A DNA stretch of 64,000 nucleotides from an uncultured Eubacteriales bacterium (GTDB taxonomy: Bacteria; Bacillota; Clostridia; Lachnospirales; Cellulosilyticaceae): assembly GCA_900551325.1 (NCBI GenBank), contig URVM01000017.1, positions 13,211-77,210 of the forward strand, in the 5' to 3' direction. The notes under the pieces are model-generated. The model saw nothing but the letters and a program-made list of their open reading frames with translations, was not told the DNA's origin and ran no database searches. Shown piece after piece: positions 1-9,866 of the stretch. Position numbers and translations under genes: made by a program. How positions within the stretch are numbered: the first letter of the stretch is position 1; the number at the start of each line of letters is the position of its first letter.

Positions 1-395
1 GCTTCATTCCAATCTGTAATTGCCATATGGAAACTATAGTCACAAAATGTTCCCTTGTTAGCTTTTTCTTTCCATTCTTCTAATGCTTCTTTTAAAGAAT
101 GTCCTTTAGCTTGTGTAGCAAAGTCAATAATTGTTGTTGTACCGCCTGCTACAGCAGCTCTTGTTCCTGTATAAAAATCATCAGCCGTTTTAGTCGCACC
201 CACATCTAAATCTAAATGTGTATGACTGTCTATGGCACCAGCTAAAATCAATTTTCCAGTAACATCTATATACTGGGCTGCATCATCACAAAGATCTTTT
301 TGGATCTTTGTGATAATACCGCCTTCTATACATAAGTCTGCAACGATTGTTTCATCTGGTAATATGATGGTTCCATTTTTTAAAATGGTTTTCAC
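1..395 (-). CDS. hydA: dihydropyrimidinase/hydantoinase-like amidohydrolase, 5' part only
   Basis: The gene runs off the left edge, so only about the first 131 residues are visible. It starts at a GTG at 393-395, with the ribosome binding site AAGGGTGA overlapping the stop of the upstream molybdenum hydroxylase gene only 11 bp away, so the two are co-transcribed. The protein opens with the beta-sandwich start typical of amidohydrolases (KTILKNGTIILPDE) and carries the metal-binding HxH motif in DSHTHLDLD near residue 60, followed by GGTTTIIDFA. This is the pattern of cyclic amidohydrolases of the dihydropyrimidinase/hydantoinase family, which open cyclic ureides at a dinuclear zinc site. In the equivalent E. 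coli locus hyuA (ygeZ) occupies this role, so ring opening of a reduced purine intermediate is a reasonable inference. The exact substrate cannot be read from the sequence. Confidence 0.85.
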   Translation of the reverse strand, partial: MKTILKNGTIILPDETIVADLCIEGGIITKIQKDLCDDAAQYIDVTGKLILAGAIDSHTHLDLDVGATKTADDFYTGTRAAVAGGTTTIIDFATQAKGHSLKEALEEWKEKANKGTFCDYSFHMAITDWNE

Positions 396-406
396 TCAAA
401 TCACCC

Positions 407-2965
407 TTATTTTTTAGTTTTTCTATAAGCTGTATTTTCAAGTGGTAATTTCGTTCTGAATTCACCATCTAATGCATAGTAAGCACCTTGTGTAGCTGGT
501 GCAGTTGGAATAGTAGTAATTTCACCAACACCTTTAGCTCCAAATGCTAATTCTGCATTATTTTTCTCTACAATAATAGATTCAATTTCTGGTACTTGAT
601 TAGATCTAAGAAGGCCTAATGTACCGAATTTAGCTGTAGGTACACTATCTTTAAGTGGGTAGTCTTCAGTAAGTGCATAACCAAGACCCATAACAACGCC
701 ACCTTCAATTTGTCCTTCTACAGCAATTGGGTTAATTGCACGACCAACGTCATGAGCTGCAACTACCTTTGTAACATTACCTTCTTCATCAAGTACAACT
801 ACTTGTGTAGCATATCCATAAGCTACGTGACTTACTGGATTTGGCTTAGCTGAACCCATTGGGTCTGTAGTAGATGCATATTCACCACAGAATTCTTTAC
901 CTTCTAGTTCTTCTAAAGTACTATTTTGTAAAGCTTCTTTTACTTTAACTGCTGCTGCTCTACATGCTTCACCTGAGAATACAGTTTGTCTTGATGCAGT
1001 TGTAGTACCTGAGTTTGGTGTGAGTTTTGTATCTGGTGCTTCTACTACTACTTGTTCTGGTGACATACCCGTTGTTTCACAGAACATTTGAAGTAATACA
1101 GTAGCAAGACCTTGTCCGATACATGCAGCTGATGAGTAAATATGTGCTTTTCCATCTATAATTTGAATACGGCAACGTCCAATATCAGGAATACCTACAC
1201 CAACACCTGCATTTTTCATAGCACATGCAATACCTGCAATTTTGCTATTTTCATAAACATCTTTTACAGCTTCTAATGTTTCAACTAAAGCTGTTCCTGC
1301 ATCTGCTATTTGACCATTTGGTAACTCTTGACCTGGACGAATAGCATTGCGGTATCTAATCTCCCAAGGAGAAATACCTACAAGTTTAGCAAGTTCGTTA
1401 AGGTTTGACTCTGTTGCAAAGCAAGATTGAGTTACACCAAATCCTCTAAATGCTCCTGCAGGAGGGTTGTTTGTATAAACAGCTCTACCTACGATTTGGA
1501 TGTTTTGATAGTTGTAAGGACCTGCTGCATGTGTACATGCACGTTGTAGTACAGGACCACCAAGTGATGCATAAGCACCTGTATCCGCGATAATTTCTGC
1601 TTTAAGTGCAGTTACAATACCATTTTCATCACAAGCTGTTGTAAAGAGCATTTCAGCTGCATGGCGTTTTGGATGGACTTTAATACTTTCACTACGAGAT
1701 AAAGTTACTTTAACTGTTCTCTTAGTTTTGTAAGCTAAGAAAGCTGCATGGTGTTGAACACTCATGTCTTCTTTTCCACCAAATCCACCACCTACATAAG
1801 CACTCTTAATATGTACTAATGAAGGATCTAGCTCTAATAATTCAGCTATTTCTTTTTGTTCATCATAAACAGATTGACCACCTGTATAAACAAGTACGCC
1901 TTCACCTTCTGGCATAGCAACTGCACATTCAGGCTCTAAGAAAGCATGCTCAGTAAATGGTGTTGAGTATTGGTGAGTAACAACATATTTAGCTTCACTA
2001 ATAGCTTTTTCAACATTACCTCTGTTTAAGATTTCTTCTTTAAGTAAGTTTCCATTTGGATGAATTGCTGGAGCACCTTCTTCAAGCGCTTCTTTTGGGC
2101 TTGTAAGTGGTTTTAACTCTTCATATTCTACTTCAATAAGTGCTAAAACTTCTTTTAATCCTGCTTTAGTTTTAGCAACAGCAAGTGCTACTGCGTCTCC
2201 AACGTATCTTGTAGTTTCACCTACTGCAATAAGAGCTGGCCAGTCTTTTACAAGGTGTCCAATATATCTTTTTCCTTGTACATCTTCTGCTGTATAGGCA
2301 CCGATATACTCTGGATGTTGTTTAGCTTTTTCTAAGTTAATAGATAAAACTTTTGCCCTAGGATATGGTGTACGTAATGCACCACCATATACCATATCTG
2401 GGAATCTTAAATCATCAACGTACTTTGCTTCCCCCAATGTTTTTGCTTTTGCATCTAATCTAAAGATATTTTCACCAACACGACCTTGGTAAACTTCTTC
2501 AGGTACATCTTCATTTTCTCTTAACATTCTAGCTGCCTCAAGTACAGCTTCTTCGATTTTCTTATAACCTGTACAACGGCAAATATTGCCTTTGAGTGCT
2601 TGCTTAACATCTTTTAAGCTTGGTGTTAATGTAGTATTAAAGAGTCCCTTTGCAGAAATAACCATCCCTGGAATACAGAAACCACATTGTACAGCACCTG
2701 CTTTACCAAAACAGTATGCAAAAACTTCTTTTTCTTTTTGGCTTAAGCCTTCAAGTGTAGTAACTTCTTTTCCATCTACTTTTGATGCTTTTACAATACA
2801 TGCTCTTGTAGCTTTACCATCTACTAAGATCATACAAGCTCCACATGCACCTTCAGCACATCCATTTTTTACAGAAAATAATTCTTCTTGTTCTCTTAAG
2901 AACTCTAATAAATTCATTTCCTCATTTACAGTTACTTCTTTGCCGTTTAATTTAAATTGAAACAT
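407..2965 (-). CDS. xdhD: XdhD-like selenium-dependent molybdenum hydroxylase (xanthine dehydrogenase family), single chain
   Basis: An 852-residue protein that fuses an N-terminal [2Fe-2S] domain to a molybdopterin-binding domain with no FAD domain. The plant-type cluster ligands are C36, C41, C44 and C56, and a second cluster follows with QCGFCIPGM and CRCTGY at roughly residues 98-135. From about residue 170 comes the aldehyde oxidase/xanthine dehydrogenase Mo-domain, with GGGFGGKED and AGAFRGFG. Length and domain order fit the family called selenium-dependent molybdenum hydroxylase 1, related to E. coli XdhD. Family members carry a labile selenium ligand on molybdenum; there is no selenocysteine codon here, and none is expected. 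Without an FAD domain electrons must pass to a partner, and the next upstream gene is an Nfn-like flavoprotein 32 bp away. It probably hydroxylates or dehydroxylates purines, but this is inferred from family and context. Confidence 0.9.
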   Translation of the reverse strand: MFQFKLNGKEVTVNEEMNLLEFLREQEELFSVKNGCAEGACGACMILVDGKATRACIVKASKVDGKEVTTLEGLSQKEKEVFAYCFGKAGAVQCGFCIPGMVISAKGLFNTTLTPSLKDVKQALKGNICRCTGYKKIEEAVLEAARMLRENEDVPEEVYQGRVGENIFRLDAKAKTLGEAKYVDDLRFPDMVYGGALRTPYPRAKVLSINLEKAKQHPEYIGAYTAEDVQGKRYIGHLVKDWPALIAVGETTRYVGDAVALAVAKTKAGLKEVLALIEVEYEELKPLTSPKEALEEGAPAIHPNGNLLKEEILNRGNVEKAISEAKYVVTHQYSTPFTEHAFLEPECAVAMPEGEGVLVYTGGQSVYDEQKEIAELLELDPSLVHIKSAYVGGGFGGKEDMSVQHHAAFLAYKTKRTVKVTLSRSESIKVHPKRHAAEMLFTTACDENGIVTALKAEIIADTGAYASLGGPVLQRACTHAAGPYNYQNIQIVGRAVYTNNPPAGAFRGFGVTQSCFATESNLNELAKLVGISPWEIRYRNAIRPGQELPNGQIADAGTALVETLEAVKDVYENSKIAGIACAMKNAGVGVGIPDIGRCRIQIIDGKAHIYSSAACIGQGLATVLLQMFCETTGMSPEQVVVEAPDTKLTPNSGTTTASRQTVFSGEACRAAAVKVKEALQNSTLEELEGKEFCGEYASTTDPMGSAKPNPVSHVAYGYATQVVVLDEEGNVTKVVAAHDVGRAINPIAVEGQIEGGVVMGLGYALTEDYPLKDSVPTAKFGTLGLLRSNQVPEIESIIVEKNNAELAFGAKGVGEITTIPTAPATQGAYYALDGEFRTKLPLENTAYRKTKK

Positions 2966-2997
2966 ACCTTCACCCCTTTTGCTAGTTTTTACCTTCT

Positions 2998-5289
2998 CTA
3001 TTTGTTTGAAGCTTTTTGAGTTAAGTAGTCATGAATACCTTTAGCAGCTTTTCTTCCAGCACCCATAGCTAAAATAACAGTTGCAGCACCCGTTACTGCA
3101 TCTCCACCAGCAAATACACCTTCTTTTGTTGTCATACATGTTTCTTCATCAATAACAACACAACCATACTTATTAACTTCTACTTCTTTTGTTGTAGATG
3201 AAATAAGTGGGTTAGGTGATGTACCTAATGACATAAGAATTGTATCTACGTCCATAATGAACTCACTACCTTCTACAACTTGAGGTTTACGTCTACCAGA
3301 AGCATCAGGCTCACCAAGTTCCATCTTCACGCATTTCATTCCTGTTACCCAACCTTTATCATCAGCTAAGATTTCTACTGGGTTAGTTAAAACGTCAAAG
3401 ATTACGCCTTCTTCTTTTGCATGATGTACTTCTTCAAGTCTAGCTGGTAATTCTTCTTCACCACGTCTGTATACAATATGTACTTCAGAACCAAGTCTAA
3501 GTGCTGTTCTTGCAGCATCCATTGCTACGTTTCCGCCACCTACTACAGCTACTTTTTTACCAATTCTAATTGGTGTTTCATACTCAGCTTTGAAAGCTTT
3601 CATAAGGTTTGATCTTGTAAGGTACTCATTAGCTGAAAATACTCCATTTGAGTTTTCACCTGGGATTCCCATGAACTTAGGAAGTCCAGCACCAGAACCA
3701 ATGAATACTGCTTCGTAACCTTCTTCATTCATAAGGCTATCAATTGTTACTGTACGTCCAATAATAACGTTAGTTTCAATTTCAACACCTAATTTTTTAA
3801 CGTTGTTGATTTCTACTGCTACTACATCTTGTTTTGGTAATCTAAATTCTGGAATACCATATGTAAGAACACCACCTGGCTCATGTAAAGCTTCAAAAAT
3901 CTTCACTTCATAACCAAGTTTTGCAAGGTCTCCAGCACAAGCAAGACCTGCAGGACCTGCACCGATGATTGCTACTTTTTTACCATTAGACTCTATATTT
4001 TTAGCACCTGATAATTGATGTTTAATAGCATAGTCACCTACGAAACGCTCTAAACGACCAATTGCAACTGGCTCATTTTTAATACCTACGATACAAGCAC
4101 CTTCACATTGGTTTTCTTGAGGACATACACGACCACAAATAGCTGGTAAGCTAGAGTTTTGTGAAATAACCTCATACGCTGCTTCAATATTACCTTCTTT
4201 AATATGATTAATGAATGTTGGAATATCAAGTGCAACTGGGCAACTACCAACACACTTAGGTTTTTTACAACCTAAACATCTTGATGCTTCAGCCTGAGCT
4301 TGCTCTAAAGTGTATCCATAAGATACTTCTTCAAAGTTTGTAGCTCTTACTTTAGGATCTTGTTCTGGCATTGGAATTCTTTTCTTAGCTTTTAAAAGCT
4401 CTTCGATTTGATCACAACCACAGTTTTCGGCATGCTTTGGTTCAGCTGTTTCTTGTTCTAAACGTGCACGTCCTTCTGCTGTTTTGTACATCGCTTGTCT
4501 ATACATAGCTTCATTAAAGTCAACTTTATGACCATCAAACTCTGGACCATCTACACAAGCAAATTTAACTTCTCCACCTACTGTAATACGACAAGCACCA
4601 CACATACCTGTACCATCAACCATAATAGGGTTCATACTTACTATAGTATGGATATTTAATTCTTTTGTTGTTAAGCAAACGAATTTCATCATGATCATTG
4701 GACCAATTGCAACTACTTCATCATAGTGTTTACCTTGGTTTTGTACTAAGTCTTTTAAAAGCATAGTTACATTACCATTAAATCCATATGATCCATCATC
4801 TGTACAAGTGTAAAGGTTATCACACACTTTTTCCATTTCTTCTTCCATGATGATTAATTCTTTGTTTCTAGCTCCGATAATAACATCACATGAAAGTCCT
4901 TGCTCATGGAACCATTTTACTTGTGGGTAAACTGGTGCTGAACCTAATCCACCTGCAATGAAAAGAATCTTTTTAGATTTTAATTCTTCTAAATCTGCAT
5001 GAATATATTCAGAAGGGTTACCAAGAGGACCTACAAAGTCAGTGTAATAATCACCTTCATTTACATCTACTAACTTTTTAGTACCTTCTCCAATTGTTTG
5101 AATTACAATTGTAACTGTTCCGTTTACTTTATCATAATCACAAATAGTAAGAGGAATACGTTCACCAAGTTCACCATTTTTTACAATAACAAATTGGCCT
5201 GGAAGAGCAGACTGTGCCACTCTAGGTGCAAGTACATCTAAACTATAAATTTCAGGTGCTAATTGTTTCTTTTTAACTATTTTATACAT
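2998..5289 (-). CDS. fused NfnA-NfnB-like ferredoxin:NADP oxidoreductase (FNR-type plus GltD-type)
   Basis: A 763-residue fusion. Residues 1 to about 220 form a ferredoxin-NADP reductase/DHODB-type FAD and NAD(P) module (LPGQFVIV, IPLTICDYD, FIAGGLGSAPVYP), followed by a [2Fe-2S] segment with GTGMCGACRITV and FACVDGPEFDGH. From about residue 300 it continues as a glutamate synthase small-subunit (GltD)-like module with Fe-S cysteines in CLGCKKPKCVGSCP, an FAD motif GAGPAGLACAG and an NADPH motif VVGGGNVAMDAA. In Clostridium kluyveri the same two modules are separate proteins, NfnA and NfnB, which form an electron-bifurcating NADH-dependent reduced ferredoxin:NADP oxidoreductase. Its place between ygfK and the molybdenum hydroxylase suggests that it supplies or collects electrons for purine redox steps. 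That coupling is inferred from context. Confidence 0.88.
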   Translation of the reverse strand: MYKIVKKKQLAPEIYSLDVLAPRVAQSALPGQFVIVKNGELGERIPLTICDYDKVNGTVTIVIQTIGEGTKKLVDVNEGDYYTDFVGPLGNPSEYIHADLEELKSKKILFIAGGLGSAPVYPQVKWFHEQGLSCDVIIGARNKELIIMEEEMEKVCDNLYTCTDDGSYGFNGNVTMLLKDLVQNQGKHYDEVVAIGPMIMMKFVCLTTKELNIHTIVSMNPIMVDGTGMCGACRITVGGEVKFACVDGPEFDGHKVDFNEAMYRQAMYKTAEGRARLEQETAEPKHAENCGCDQIEELLKAKKRIPMPEQDPKVRATNFEEVSYGYTLEQAQAEASRCLGCKKPKCVGSCPVALDIPTFINHIKEGNIEAAYEVISQNSSLPAICGRVCPQENQCEGACIVGIKNEPVAIGRLERFVGDYAIKHQLSGAKNIESNGKKVAIIGAGPAGLACAGDLAKLGYEVKIFEALHEPGGVLTYGIPEFRLPKQDVVAVEINNVKKLGVEIETNVIIGRTVTIDSLMNEEGYEAVFIGSGAGLPKFMGIPGENSNGVFSANEYLTRSNLMKAFKAEYETPIRIGKKVAVVGGGNVAMDAARTALRLGSEVHIVYRRGEEELPARLEEVHHAKEEGVIFDVLTNPVEILADDKGWVTGMKCVKMELGEPDASGRRKPQVVEGSEFIMDVDTILMSLGTSPNPLISSTTKEVEVNKYGCVVIDEETCMTTKEGVFAGGDAVTGAATVILAMGAGRKAAKGIHDYLTQKASNK

Positions 5290-5326
5290 TTTTTACTCCC
5301 AATGTTTAGATTTTGTTTTTAATTTT

Positions 5327-5362
5327 GCCACTCTATAGAATGAAGCATTACTACAGAGTGGC
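5327..5362 (-). other. intercistronic hairpin between ygfK and the Nfn-like gene
   Basis: GCCACTCT and AGAGTGGC are perfect 8-base arms that continue with TAG/CTA-type pairs toward the loop. Neither strand has a U-run after the stem, so this is not a standard terminator. It may stabilise or process the polycistronic mRNA; the role is inferred. Confidence 0.55.
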
Positions 5363-5380
5363 AGGGCTATTACTTATTTA

Positions 5381-8300
5381 TTATTTTTGTAAGAAATAGT
5401 AGCCATAATCTCTTAAGATTGTTTCAAGGATTACTTGTAACTCTTTAGAAATGTTGTTTTCTCCTAAAGTATGTGTAAGGATTTGACCTCTTTCATTTCT
5501 TACTTTGAATGTATTGTTTCCTAAAGCTAAGAAACCTACATTTGTACTATCTTCAAAGTCATGCTCTGTCCAGAATACAGTTACTTTATCTTTGTAAGGT
5601 CTTCCAGCATGTGGACAGAAGATTGCACAGTTGCCACATTCATTACACATACCATCGATGTGAATTACTTGATGAGCGTTTTTGAATTCTTTAGCATTTA
5701 CAATAATCTTCACATTTGCACGGTTTGGACAAACATCATTACATACTTCACAGATTTGATCACACTTTAAGCAACGACCTTCATCACAAGTACTATGTAA
5801 GATACCTTTTTTGCTGTATAATTCTTTTTCTGCAGTTGGTAAGTCAACTCTTACAAAGTCATGAGCAAGACCTGCATCAGCTAAGATTGCTTTTGCAACA
5901 GCTTTTGCATCAGCAATTGCTTTAACGATTGTAGAAGCACCTTTTTTACAATCTCCTGCAACGAATACATTTTTAATGTTTGTTTCATTACAGCTTGTAA
6001 CAACTGGAGATTCATAACGATCAAGTACTAAACCATTTTCTTTAAATAATGTACTATCAACTCTAGCACCTACTGCACCGATTACTGTATCAAATGCAAG
6101 TTCTACTTGTTTACCAGTACCTTTAATTGTTTTTCTACCACTTGCATCTCTTTCTTCTGTAAGTTCTTGAACTTCACAAATAAGAGTTTTTCCATCATAA
6201 CTTACTGGAGCAAGAAGTTCTACAATTTCAACACCATCTTCAAGTGCTAATCTGATTTCTTCAGCTTGAGCTGGCATGAACTCTCTTGTTCTTCTGTATA
6301 CGATTTGAACTTTTTCTACGCCGTTTGCACGTTTAGCAGCTCTTGCACAGTCCATAGCAACGTCACCAGCACCGATAACTGCTACTGTTTTACCAAGATC
6401 AAGTGCACAGTTGTTTGCTTTAGATTCAGCTAAGAATGCAAGTGCATCTTGAATATGCTCTCCACCAACTTTAACTGGTGTTACGCCTTCTTTCCAAGCA
6501 CCTGTAGCAATAACTACATAGTCATATGATCCTTTTAACTCTTCTACACTGTAATCTTCTTTAACACCATATACGAAGTTAACGCCTGATTTAACAGCCA
6601 TATCATAATCTCTCTTGATTGCTTCATTGCTAATTCTAAATTCAGGAATAACATGTTGAACAATACCAAATGGTTTGTCTTGTTTTTCAAGAACTGTTAC
6701 ATCCATTCCATTTCTTCTTAAGAAGTAAGAAACAGCAATACCAGCTGGGCCAGCACCGATTACAACTGCTTTTTTGCTTGTTGCAACTGGGCTTTGTACC
6801 ATACCTTCAATGAAATTAGCTTGTGCATTATCAGCAATAGCATTTTTTGTTCTACGAATATTTACTGCACCTTCATAATCAACTCTTGTACATTTGTTTT
6901 GACATTGGTGATCACAAATTGTACCTGTTACTGAAGGAAGAGCATTATCGATAGCAATTACTTTAAATGCTTCCTCGAATTTACCTTCACTATATAATTT
7001 CATGTATTCAGGAATTTGTTGGCTAATTGGACATCCACCATCTTTACATGGTGCCATGAAACAGTCAAAAAGACCTAATTGAGAATCTGTTTTTAATGAA
7101 GCAACTTCTCTTGCACTCTTAACATGGTTTTTGTCATTTACAACATTCTTTGCAAGTTCATCTAATTTCTCTACGTTAAGTCCTTTAAAGCTACCTGCAA
7201 GTAATGGCTCAACTTTTTTAGCAATTTGATGTAAACGCTCATATCCACCTGGTTTTAATAATGTTGTTGCAACAGTAATAGGTTGGATACCTGTTTCAAA
7301 GATTTGATCAATGTTGTGGAAGTCTGCACCACCAGAGTAAGAAATTTGAATTTCCCCATTTAATGCTTGTGATAAGTTGTTTGCAACATTGATTGAAAGT
7401 GGATATAATGAACGTCCTGACATGTACATTTCTTGTCCTGGTAATTCATTTCTCTTAATTTCAACTGGGAATGTATTAGTGATTTTAACCCCTACTTCTA
7501 AGTTTCTTTCTTTAGCAATTACACTTAAACGCTTAAGCATAGCTACTGCTGCGTCAAATTGTAAGTCTGCTTTGAAGTGGTGATCATCGAAACTAATGTA
7601 ATCATAGCCCATTTGATCTAATGTTTTACGTGCAAATTCATAACCTAATAATGTTGGGTTACATTTGATAAATGTAGGAATTTGTTTTTCTGTTAATAAG
7701 TATGTAGCAATACGCTCAATTTCATCTGATGGACAACCATGAAGTGTTGAAATTGTAATAGATGGTGATACAGCTGGAGAAATCTTATTTACATCTTCTA
7801 ATGTGAAGTTTTGGAATTTATTTACATTTTCTTTTAAGTATGATTGACATTCATTCCAGATTGCTGTGTTTGAAGCATTAATCATACCATCAATGTATGC
7901 ATTTACTTTTTCTGACTTGATACCTGCTAAGTCATAACCAACACTCATGTTGAAAGCAAAATCTCTTTCATTACTAATTTCAAGTTCTTTAGCTAACACA
8001 TGGATTGCAAACCAAGCTTTAACATATTCTTCATATGCTTCTTGAACTGTAAATTCTGTAGACCATTCTACGTTATAGCACTCGTCTTCTGCATTAATAC
8101 ATGGACGTGCGATACATTTTCTTAAGTCTTCACCATCCATAATTTGAACAGTTTTTACTTCAAAGAAACGTGCACCAGCTAAATATGCTGCTACAATATT
8201 TTGAGCAAGTTGAGAATGTGGTCCTGCTGCTGGTCCTACTGGAGAAGAAATTTTTTCACCAAAAATTTCAATATATGTATTTGATTCATTTCTGTAGAAT

Positions 8301-8401
8301 TTATCTTTTCTAATTCCGTAGATAGAACCTTGTCTATTGTATTCTTCTAATGCCCACTCAACTAAATGGTTAAATGGAATAGGTCTCATTAATTCACTCA
8401 T
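5381..8401 (-). CDS. ygfK: YgfK-type Fe-S flavoenzyme (putative selenate reductase subunit)
   Basis: A 1006-residue multidomain protein matching YgfK in length and order. Residues 1 to about 430 are a dihydroorotate-dehydrogenase-like TIM barrel (SPVGPAAGPHSQLAQNI, STLHGCPSDEIERIA, SGGADFHNID). A cysteine-rich segment (CKDGGCPIS, CDHQCQNKC) follows at about 450-520, then a GltD-like FAD/NAD(P) unit (VIGAGPAGIAVSYFLRR, VIGAGDVAMDCARA). The C-terminus has two ferredoxin-like cysteine groups (CDEGRCLKCDQICEVCNDVCP and CNECGNCAIFCPH). The family is annotated as putative selenate reductase, but YgfK is a core member of the gut-bacterial uric acid degradation cluster. A reductive step on a purine or ring-opened intermediate, fed by NAD(P)H, is therefore more likely. 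It starts 61 bp after the permease stop, with a good site (GGAGGTATACA) before ATG. Confidence 0.92.
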   Translation of the reverse strand: MSELMRPIPFNHLVEWALEEYNRQGSIYGIRKDKFYRNESNTYIEIFGEKISSPVGPAAGPHSQLAQNIVAAYLAGARFFEVKTVQIMDGEDLRKCIARPCINAEDECYNVEWSTEFTVQEAYEEYVKAWFAIHVLAKELEISNERDFAFNMSVGYDLAGIKSEKVNAYIDGMINASNTAIWNECQSYLKENVNKFQNFTLEDVNKISPAVSPSITISTLHGCPSDEIERIATYLLTEKQIPTFIKCNPTLLGYEFARKTLDQMGYDYISFDDHHFKADLQFDAAVAMLKRLSVIAKERNLEVGVKITNTFPVEIKRNELPGQEMYMSGRSLYPLSINVANNLSQALNGEIQISYSGGADFHNIDQIFETGIQPITVATTLLKPGGYERLHQIAKKVEPLLAGSFKGLNVEKLDELAKNVVNDKNHVKSAREVASLKTDSQLGLFDCFMAPCKDGGCPISQQIPEYMKLYSEGKFEEAFKVIAIDNALPSVTGTICDHQCQNKCTRVDYEGAVNIRRTKNAIADNAQANFIEGMVQSPVATSKKAVVIGAGPAGIAVSYFLRRNGMDVTVLEKQDKPFGIVQHVIPEFRISNEAIKRDYDMAVKSGVNFVYGVKEDYSVEELKGSYDYVVIATGAWKEGVTPVKVGGEHIQDALAFLAESKANNCALDLGKTVAVIGAGDVAMDCARAAKRANGVEKVQIVYRRTREFMPAQAEEIRLALEDGVEIVELLAPVSYDGKTLICEVQELTEERDASGRKTIKGTGKQVELAFDTVIGAVGARVDSTLFKENGLVLDRYESPVVTSCNETNIKNVFVAGDCKKGASTIVKAIADAKAVAKAILADAGLAHDFVRVDLPTAEKELYSKKGILHSTCDEGRCLKCDQICEVCNDVCPNRANVKIIVNAKEFKNAHQVIHIDGMCNECGNCAIFCPHAGRPYKDKVTVFWTEHDFEDSTNVGFLALGNNTFKVRNERGQILTHTLGENNISKELQVILETILRDYGYYFLQK

Positions 8402-8462
8402 TGTATACCTCCGAATTGGTTATTGTTAGTTTGTTGGTTAGTTGCTAGCTAGATGTTAGTTT

Positions 8463-9866
8463 TTAGTGACTAACGCCTGTTTTTTTATTGCTATTTACTT
8501 GTGCTTCTACATTCTTTTCTTTAGGTTTAAATAAAATGTTAAAGAAAATATTAAGTAAAATAGCTGATACACATCCAATAGTAATACCACTATGTAAGAT
8601 TTCACCTACTGCTTTTGGTAAAAGGTTAAAGAACTGTGGACATGCTGTTGGAATAAGTGATAAACCAATACTTACTGCTACTAAAATGGCATTTTTATTA
8701 CCATCATAGTTAACTTTTCCTAAAGATCTAATACCACCTACTGCTACTACACCGAACATTGCAAAACCTGCTCCACCAAGAACTGGTTTTGGAATAGCAG
8801 CAAAAAGTGCTCCAAATTTAGGGAAGAATGCTAGTACAATAAGCATGATTGATGCAGTAATACTAATGTAACGGCTATATACACCTGTTAAACTAAGCAT
8901 TCCTACGTTTTGTGCAAATGCTGTAACTGGATAAGAGTTAAAGCATCCTGATACCATAGTGAAAAGTCCACTTGAACGTAAACCTTTCTTAAGTGTTTCT
9001 TCTTCTACTTCTCTTCCCGCCATATTATGTACAGCAATCATATTGCCTGTAGCTTCAGTCATAATTACAAGCATAACTAAAATAAATGAGAAAATTGCAC
9101 CCACTTCGAATTTTGGTAATCCAAAGTAGAAAGGTGTTACTATTCTAAAGAATGGTGTCTCGGCTGATGTAACTGTAGAGAAGTTTGCCATTCCCATTAA
9201 CATAGCTACAATAGTACCTGCACCTAAACCTAAAAGAATAGATAAATTGCCTAAAATACCTTTTAAGAATTTATTAAATAATAGAATAAGAACGAGTGTT
9301 ATAAGGGCAAGTATGATGTTTTGTACTGGAGCCTCTGGTAAGATTTTATTTGTTACTGTATCTGTAGCAATCCATTTAATGGCTACTGGAAAAAGTGATA
9401 AACCAATAATTGTTACTACTGTACCAGTTACTACCTTTGGGAAAAATTTTAATAATTTACCCCAAACACCTGCCATTAGGAAACAGAATAAACCAGCTGC
9501 AATAACACCACCTGCAATAATCTGCAATCCTTCTGTACTTGAACCACCTTGGGCTGCACCTGATGCAATGGTTGACATTGTTACAACAGCTGCAAAGCTT
9601 GTACCTTCAACAACTGGGATCTTAGCCCCTAAGAAGTTTTTGAATCCTTTAGTTTGAAAGAATGTTGCTACACCTGCAGCAAATAAGGCACAGCTAATTA
9701 AAAAAGTAATAACACTATCATCTAACCCTGCACTGTTACCAATGATAACAGGAACTGTAACAGCTCCTGCTACCATAACTAATACATGTTGAAGTGCAAA
9801 AATTAAATTTTTCCCTATAGGTAGTTTTTCCTCAATAAGATCAATTTGCTTTTCATTACCTGACAT
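8463..9866 (-). CDS. NCS2-family uracil/xanthine/urate permease
   Basis: A 467-residue, strongly hydrophobic protein with about 12-14 predicted membrane segments. It shows the nucleobase:cation symporter-2 signatures PVVEGTSFA (about residue 85), QNVGMLSLTGV and the conserved helix ending VLGGAGFAMFGVVAVGGI. Homologues include PbuX, UacT and UraA, which move xanthine, urate or uracil with protons. It sits between ssnA and ygfK in the purine cluster, the position of ygfQ/ygfU-type transporters in the E. coli locus, so import of xanthine or uric acid is the likely role. Residue patterns alone do not settle which base is carried. Confidence 0.9.
   Translation of the reverse strand: MSGNEKQIDLIEEKLPIGKNLIFALQHVLVMVAGAVTVPVIIGNSAGLDDSVITFLISCALFAAGVATFFQTKGFKNFLGAKIPVVEGTSFAAVVTMSTIASGAAQGGSSTEGLQIIAGGVIAAGLFCFLMAGVWGKLLKFFPKVVTGTVVTIIGLSLFPVAIKWIATDTVTNKILPEAPVQNIILALITLVLILLFNKFLKGILGNLSILLGLGAGTIVAMLMGMANFSTVTSAETPFFRIVTPFYFGLPKFEVGAIFSFILVMLVIMTEATGNMIAVHNMAGREVEEETLKKGLRSSGLFTMVSGCFNSYPVTAFAQNVGMLSLTGVYSRYISITASIMLIVLAFFPKFGALFAAIPKPVLGGAGFAMFGVVAVGGIRSLGKVNYDGNKNAILVAVSIGLSLIPTACPQFFNLLPKAVGEILHSGITIGCVSAILLNIFFNILFKPKEKNVEAQVNSNKKTGVSH

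Noticed and set aside
2586..2960. Plus-strand frame of 124 codons opposite the molybdenum hydroxylase gene
   Set aside because: It is antisense to well-conserved [2Fe-2S] coding sequence, with no ribosome site or homology I can recognise.
407..2965. Selenocysteine codon in the selenium-type hydroxylase
   Set aside because: No in-frame TGA occurs; selenium in this family is a labile cofactor ligand and not selenocysteine.
9247..9657. Plus-strand frame of 136 codons opposite the permease gene
   Set aside because: It is antisense to conserved NCS2 permease helices and carries no ribosome site.
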